NCBI RefSeq assembly: GCF_039532215.1
Contig: NZ_BAAARN010000003.1
Location: 388,485-452,484, forward strand
Source of the DNA: Pedococcus aerophilus
Lineage (GTDB): Bacteria > Actinomycetota > Actinomycetes > Actinomycetales > Dermatophilaceae
Reading direction: 5' to 3'
DNA: 64,000 nt
Notes under the pieces: generated by a model
The model's input: only the letters and a program-made list of their open reading frames with translations
What the model was told of the DNA's origin: nothing
The model's database searches: none
In this document: positions 60,454 through 64,000 of the stretch, one piece after another
Numbering within the stretch: position 1 is the first letter of the stretch
Layout: each line of letters opens with the position of its first letter
Position numbers and translations under genes: made by a program

Positions 60454-61502
60454 TTGCAGGAGAGGTACTGCGCGTCGAAGGCCTTGAGCAGCTCGGCCGT
60501 CTTGGCCTGGCGCTCGGTGTCGTAGGCGCCCACGTTGTCCTTGGTGACCACGAAGGAGCCCGAGTCGATGATGACGCCCGGCTCCTTCATCGTGCAGCCC
60601 TCGAGGAGCTTGCTCAGGGCGTAGGTGCCGGCGGTGGCCTGGCCGACCGGGTTCTGCGTGACCGTGGCGGCCACGGCGCCGTCCTCGATGCCCTTGATGA
60701 TGGACGAGTCGTCGTCGATGGCGACGACCTTGATCGGCAGCTTCGCCGAGGCGACTCCCGCAGCAGCGGCCACGGCGGGGTTGTAGGCCGTGGTGACGAT
60801 GCCGTTGACGTCCTTGCCCTTGGCGGCGAGGAGGTCGGCGACGGCCCGCTGGGCCGACTGCAGGTCCACGTCGATGTCGGTGATGGTCTGGATGAGCTTG
60901 ACCTTCCCACCCGTCTCGTCGACTGCCTTCTGGACGCCCTTGATGCGGCGCTGGGTGTTGGAGTCGACCTTGTTGCCGGTGAGGTGCACGAGGTTGCCCT
61001 GGCCACCCATCGAGTCGATCGCCGCCTTGGCCGCCTTGTAGGCGGCGAGCTCGACGTCGGTGGAGAGGCAGAAGGCCGCCTCGTTGGTGTCACCGGCGGG
61101 GCAGGAGGCGAGCGAGGCGACCTGGAAGCCCTGCTTCTCGAGGTCCGAGAAGGTGGAGTTGATGTTGTCGGGGGACACCCCGAAGATCCCGAAGGCGTTG
61201 TAGCCCTGGGCGGCCAGCGACTTGAGGACGTCGTTCTGCTTCGTCTGGTCCCAGCCGGCGGTCTCGTTGAACGTGACGTCGGCGAGCCCGAGCTTCTTGC
61301 CCTCGTCCGCCCCGGCGGACTTCCACGGCTGGAAGTAGGGGTGGGGACCACCGGGGACGAGCGCGACCTTGATGTCCTTGGCCGCCTTCCCCGACGGGGC
61401 CGCCGACCCGGAGGTGGTCTCGGCGTCCCGCTTGGCGCAGCCCGCGGTGGACAGGGCGAGGCACAGGGCCGTCGCCAGGATGGTCGTGCGTCGAATGCTC
61501 AT
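60450..61502 (-). CDS. Sugar ABC transporter substrate-binding lipoprotein (RbsB type)
   Basis: A 350-residue binding protein. The signal ends LSTAGC (Cys22), and the mature protein has the family 2 fold (KVALVPGGPHPYFQPWKSAG, FGIFGVSPDNINS, KVVAIDDDSS). AAGGAG precedes ATG 61502; the longer reading to 61553 adds non-signal residues. First gene of the minus-strand fucose operon, opposite the GntR regulator. The ligand is probably L-fucose or a related deoxy sugar (inferred). Confidence 0.92.
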   Translation of the reverse strand: MSIRRTTILATALCLALSTAGCAKRDAETTSGSAAPSGKAAKDIKVALVPGGPHPYFQPWKSAGADEGKKLGLADVTFNETAGWDQTKQNDVLKSLAAQGYNAFGIFGVSPDNINSTFSDLEKQGFQVASLASCPAGDTNEAAFCLSTDVELAAYKAAKAAIDSMGGQGNLVHLTGNKVDSNTQRRIKGVQKAVDETGGKVKLIQTITDIDVDLQSAQRAVADLLAAKGKDVNGIVTTAYNPAVAAAAGVASAKLPIKVVAIDDDSSIIKGIEDGAVAATVTQNPVGQATAGTYALSKLLEGCTMKEPGVIIDSGSFVVTKDNVGAYDTERQAKTAELLKAFDAQYLSCK

Positions 61503-61560
61503 GCGTGCTCCTTTGGACGGCCCCACCGTTGGGGCGTGCTCCGACAGCCGCAATCATCAT

Positions 61561-61571
61561 TCGTCATACGT
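61561..61571. promoter_or_regulatory. Candidate GntR operator, site 1
   Basis: TCGTCATACGT lies between the binding-protein gene and gntR, 25 bases before the gntR -10 box. It matches the two sites at 63355 and 63382 in 9 of 11 bases. Confidence 0.6.
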
Positions 61572-61595
61572 ATCCTGTCAAGAGTGATTCCGCAC

Positions 61596-61601
61596 TATGC
61601 T
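61596..61601 (+). promoter_or_regulatory. -10 box of leaderless gntR
   Basis: TATGCT is followed by 6 bases and ATG 61608. Confidence 0.6.
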
Positions 61602-61607
61602 TCGGCC

Positions 61608-62357
61608 ATGACGGAGGACAGGTCCCACGAGGACGAGGTGGCCACGGTGAGCACGCCCTGGCCGCGCCGGCCGCGCCGCCTCGCCACGGTGGTCATCGAC
61701 GAGCTGGTGGACCGCCTGGTGGGTGGCGAGCTGCCGGTGGGGGCGAGCCTGCCCACCGAGCCGGTGCTGTGCGAGACCTTCGGCGTCTCGCGCACGGTCG
61801 TACGCGAGGCGGTCAAGGCCTTGGAGACGATGCGCCTGGTGACCGCCCAGCAGGGCCAGGGCACGCGCATCCGACCCCTCGCGGACTGGGACCTGTTCAA
61901 CCCGACCGTGCTGTCGGCCGTGGTCCGCCACGACGCCGACAACGCCATCCTCGAGGACCTCGTCGACGTGCGGCGCACGCTCGAGGCGCGGATGGCAGGG
62001 CAGGCCGCGGCCAACGCCACCCCCGCGGAGCGCGCCGCGATCACCGAGCGGATGCGCGAGCTCGACGCGAGCATGGACGACGCCATGACCTACCTCAAGG
62101 CCGACGTGGCGTTCCACGACGCGATCATGATCGCCTCCCGCAACCGCCTCGGCCGGGCGATGATCCACAACCTCACGGTGGAGGCGTACCGGTCCCTGCG
62201 CTACGTCGGCGACCCGTCCCCCGAACACATCCGGCTCACGAACCAGGCCCACCAGGAGGTGCACGACGCCGTGCTCTCCGGCGACGCGGAGAAGGCGTCG
62301 AAGGCCATGGACGAGCACATCATCGAGTCCTGGCAACGGCGGCGGCGCACCCGCTGA
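61608..62357 (+). CDS. GntR-family (FadR/FCD subgroup) regulator
   Basis: A 249-residue regulator. The winged helix is at about residues 28-85 (LPTEPVLCETFGVSRTVVRE then AVKALETMRLV), and the helical FCD sensing domain at about 110-240 has its metal-type histidines (FHDAIMIAS and HQEVHDAVL). Members respond to sugar acids and similar ligands. Divergent from the fucose operon and next to the lactonase/SDR pair, it is the obvious regulator of both. A 14-base tandem repeat follows its stop. Confidence 0.92.
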   Translation: MTEDRSHEDEVATVSTPWPRRPRRLATVVIDELVDRLVGGELPVGASLPTEPVLCETFGVSRTVVREAVKALETMRLVTAQQGQGTRIRPLADWDLFNPTVLSAVVRHDADNAILEDLVDVRRTLEARMAGQAAANATPAERAAITERMRELDASMDDAMTYLKADVAFHDAIMIASRNRLGRAMIHNLTVEAYRSLRYVGDPSPEHIRLTNQAHQEVHDAVLSGDAEKASKAMDEHIIESWQRRRRTR

Positions 62358-62369
62358 GCATTCGGCCCG

Positions 62370-62425
62370 TTGAGCACCCGCCCTTGAGCACCCGCCCTTG
62401 AGCACCCGCCCTCGAGCACCCGCCC
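62370..62425. repeat. Four copies of a 14-base repeat downstream of gntR
   Basis: TTGAGCACCCGCCC is repeated at 62370, 62384 and 62398 without mismatch, then at 62412 with one change (TCGAGC...). A partial copy follows. The array fills most of the 102-base gap between gntR and the convergent lactonase gene. Confidence 0.9.
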
Positions 62426-62459
62426 TCGAACATGCCGAGAGCCCCGTCGGCGGCGGGAC

Positions 62460-63344
62460 TCAGTCGGCCAGCCGGTACCAGCGCTGGGCCGTCCCGCCCC
62501 ACACCGCCCGCTCGTCCTGCTCGCTGACGCCGGGCACGGCGGCCAGGGCCTCGTCGACGGCATCCACGACCTCGGCGTACGTCATCGACATCGACGAGAC
62601 CGGCCAGTCGCTGCCGAACATCACCCGGTCGCTGCCGAACGCGTCGAGGGCGGCCTCGACAAACCCGGGGAGCTGGCGGCGCACGGCGGCCGGGGAGTCC
62701 GCCCGGGCGGCGACGGCCGACAGCTTGAGGGCGATGTTGGGGGCGGCGGCGAACCCGGCCAGGTCGGACTGCCACCGTGCCGGCGTCGAGGTCCTGAAGT
62801 CGACGTTGCCGAGGTGGTCGAGCACGAACCGCGTCCCGGGGTGGCGGGCCACGGCCGCGGCGGCAGCCGGCCACTGGTCCGGACGCAGCAAGAGGTCGAC
62901 GACCAGGCCGGCCTCACCGCACGCGGCGAAGAGCGCGTCGGCCGCCTCACCCGCCGCCCAGTCCGACTCGGGCCGGTCGGCACTCTGGTCGCGCAGGCCA
63001 ACCAGCCGCTCGGCACCCGCGAGCCGGGTCACCGCCTCGACCTGGCGGGCCACCCGCTGCGGCCCGAGGTCCAGGTCGACCCAGCCGACGACGCCTCGGA
63101 CGAGGGGGGTGGCTGCTGCCAGCTCGAGGAACTCCCCCGTCTCGGCCGGGTCGCGCACCGTCTGCACGAGCACCGAACCCACGATGCCGCTCCCCATGGC
63201 CGCCTCGACGTAGTCGCCGACGAGCTGGTCGTGGCCGATGAGCGCGTCCTGCTCCGGCGTCATCCACAGCTGGGGGTGCCGCGCGACCTCCCACACGTGG
63301 TGGTGGGCGTCGATGCGGACCATCTCTCGGAAGGCTCTCGTCAT
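62460..63344 (-). CDS. Amidohydrolase-2 family lactonase, probable L-fuconolactonase
   Basis: A 294-residue TIM-barrel hydrolase. RIDAHHHVWEVARHPQLW at the start, the later DLLLRPDQW, DHLGNVDF and FGSDWPVSS match the L-fuconolactone/4-sulfomuconolactone hydrolase group. It should open L-fucono-lactone to L-fuconate. ATG 63344 is used; the inner ATG 63323 (MVRIDAHHH) is directly preceded by GAGAG and is nearer the family start. A minus-strand TATGAT (63359-63364) inside the operator is its probable -10 box. Confidence 0.88.
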   Translation of the reverse strand: MTRAFREMVRIDAHHHVWEVARHPQLWMTPEQDALIGHDQLVGDYVEAAMGSGIVGSVLVQTVRDPAETGEFLELAAATPLVRGVVGWVDLDLGPQRVARQVEAVTRLAGAERLVGLRDQSADRPESDWAAGEAADALFAACGEAGLVVDLLLRPDQWPAAAAAVARHPGTRFVLDHLGNVDFRTSTPARWQSDLAGFAAAPNIALKLSAVAARADSPAAVRRQLPGFVEAALDAFGSDRVMFGSDWPVSSMSMTYAEVVDAVDEALAAVPGVSEQDERAVWGGTAQRWYRLAD

Positions 63345-63354
63345 GGCGCCAAAT

Positions 63355-63365
63355 TCATCATACGA
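63355..63365. promoter_or_regulatory. Candidate GntR operator, site 2
   Basis: TCATCATACGA lies in the divergent region of the lactonase and SDR genes. It contains the complement of TATGAT (-10 of the lactonase) and overlaps TACGAT (63361-63366), the -10 box 6 bases before the SDR ATG. A bound regulator would block both promoters. Confidence 0.65.
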
Positions 63366-63366
63366 T
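63361..63366 (+). promoter_or_regulatory. -10 box of leaderless SDR gene
   Basis: TACGAT is followed by 6 bases and ATG 63373; it shares bases with operator site 2. Confidence 0.55.
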
Positions 63367-63372
63367 TCCCCC

Positions 63373-64000
63373 ATGGGTCAATCATCATACGAATTTTCCT
63401 CCTCGGTGGCAGCGCCTGACGGTGCCGCGGCGGCGCTCGGCGCCCTGCTCCAGCCGGCCCCCGGCCTGCGCGTCCTGGTCACGGGAGGCACGTCGGGCAT
63501 CGGGCTGGCCGTGGTCACCGCCCTCGAGTCCTTCGGTGCCCGCGTGCACGTCTGCGGCACGGACGCCGACCGGCTCGCCGCCCACCTCGACGCGGTCCCC
63601 GGACGCACCGGCAGCCGCTGCGACGTCTCCTCCCCCGACGAGGTCGCCGCGATGGTCGCCGACGTCGAGCGCGACCTCGGTGGGCTCGACGTGCTGGTCA
63701 ACAACGCGGGGATCGCCGGCCCCACGGCGCGCGTCGAGGACATCACGACCGAGGAGTGGCGCCGCACCATCGACATCGACCTCAACGGTGCCTTCTTCTG
63801 CGCCCAGGCCACCGCACCCATGCTCAAGGCGAGCAACGGCTCCATCGTCAACATCTCCTCCGTCGCCGGGAGGCTGGGCTACGCGCTGCGCTCGCCCTAC
63901 AACGCGGCCAAGTTCGGGCTGGCGGGCCTCACCGAGTCACTGGCCCGCGAGCTCGGGCCCGACGGCGTCCGGGTCAACGCGGTGCTTCCCGGCTTCGTCG
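63373..64000 (+). CDS. SDR oxidoreductase (3' end cut by window)
   Basis: The first 209 residues of a short-chain dehydrogenase. TGGTSGIG is at 37-44, NNAG at 110-113, Ser162/163, Tyr176 and Lys180 form the catalytic set. The first 30 residues precede the usual fold start. In context it is either a second L-fucose dehydrogenase or a 2-keto-3-deoxy sugar-acid dehydrogenase. ATG 63373 fits the TACGAT box; codons 4-7 are made of operator site 3. The C-terminus is outside the window. Confidence 0.88.
   Translation, partial: MGQSSYEFSSSVAAPDGAAAALGALLQPAPGLRVLVTGGTSGIGLAVVTALESFGARVHVCGTDADRLAAHLDAVPGRTGSRCDVSSPDEVAAMVADVERDLGGLDVLVNNAGIAGPTARVEDITTEEWRRTIDIDLNGAFFCAQATAPMLKASNGSIVNISSVAGRLGYALRSPYNAAKFGLAGLTESLARELGPDGVRVNAVLPGFV
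63382..63392. promoter_or_regulatory. Candidate GntR operator, site 3
   Basis: A second exact TCATCATACGA, 27 bases after site 2 and inside the first codons of the SDR gene. Two copies in direct orientation flank the start codon. Confidence 0.6.

Noticed and set aside
1-64000. tRNA, rRNA, insertion sequence or prophage
   Set aside because: I saw no cloverleaf, rRNA segment, transposase, terminal inverted repeats or phage gene in any gap; all gaps are about 210 bases or less.

Overview
The window is about 64 kb of very GC-rich DNA, densely packed with genes. Coding is strongly biased to codons ending in G or C, many genes start with GTG, and many mRNAs look leaderless. This points to a high-GC actinobacterium; Intrasporangiaceae-like Micrococcales is my guess from gene content, not proven. 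I see no rRNA, tRNA, CRISPR, transposase or phage gene. No gap between genes exceeds about 210 bases. Genes at both edges are cut by the window.

Layout. (1) 1-1733: a sugar ABC binding lipoprotein (cut) and a LacI regulator with a perfect cre-like operator in front of it. (2) 1844-10232: a polyol cassette. A SorC regulator diverges from an operon of binding protein, two permeases, mannitol 2-dehydrogenase-type enzyme, zinc polyol dehydrogenase and xylulokinase; no ATPase is encoded. (3) 10196-16831: MFS exporter/MarR pair, cupin, GlgC-like nucleotidyltransferase, and a PucR regulator divergent from a D-amino acid dehydrogenase. (4) 16933-20763: copper operon csoR-copZ-(His-rich exported protein)-copA. 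(5) 20776-28570: small housekeeping or unassigned genes (zinc finger, lysylphosphatidylglycerol-synthase-like membrane protein, UBP finger, DUF427, coiled coil, VOC, SRPBCC, phosphotransferase, double GNAT, amidohydrolase). (6) 28567-32799: idi, FAD reductase, isoprenylcysteine-type methyltransferase and type III polyketide synthase, divergent from a UbiA prenyltransferase; this looks like a prenylated phenolic-lipid or quinone pathway. (7) 32866-48510: polar amino-acid ABC transporter with a fused binding protein/permease, RelA/SpoT-type synthetase, DinB, F420-type reductase, beta-lactamase-fold lipoprotein, cysteine desulfurase-like enzyme, 2'-5' RNA ligase, Old Yellow Enzyme, and a MoxR/VWA pair. 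(8) 48567-64000: a set of overlapping minus-strand genes running from a sugar ABC transporter through L-fuconate degradation to lutABC, with a GntR regulator, a lactonase and a second SDR alongside.

How the genes work together. Region 8 reads as a complete non-phosphorylating L-fucose pathway: uptake, mutarotation, oxidation (aldo/keto reductase), lactone hydrolysis, dehydration (fuconate dehydratase), second oxidation (SDR), cleavage by a FAH-family hydrolase to pyruvate and L-lactate, then lactate oxidation by LutABC. Three copies of an 11-base site (TCRTCATACGW) lie in the two divergent promoter regions and are the natural candidate for the GntR operator. Region 2 carries polyols in and oxidises them to ketoses, with xylulose phosphorylated by XylB.

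Recurring signals. A TAnnnT box 6-7 bases before the start codon recurs at about 16 genes and decides several start codons. Short tandem repeats of 9-15 bases sit at the 3' ends of four genes, and in two of them the stop codon lies inside a repeat unit.
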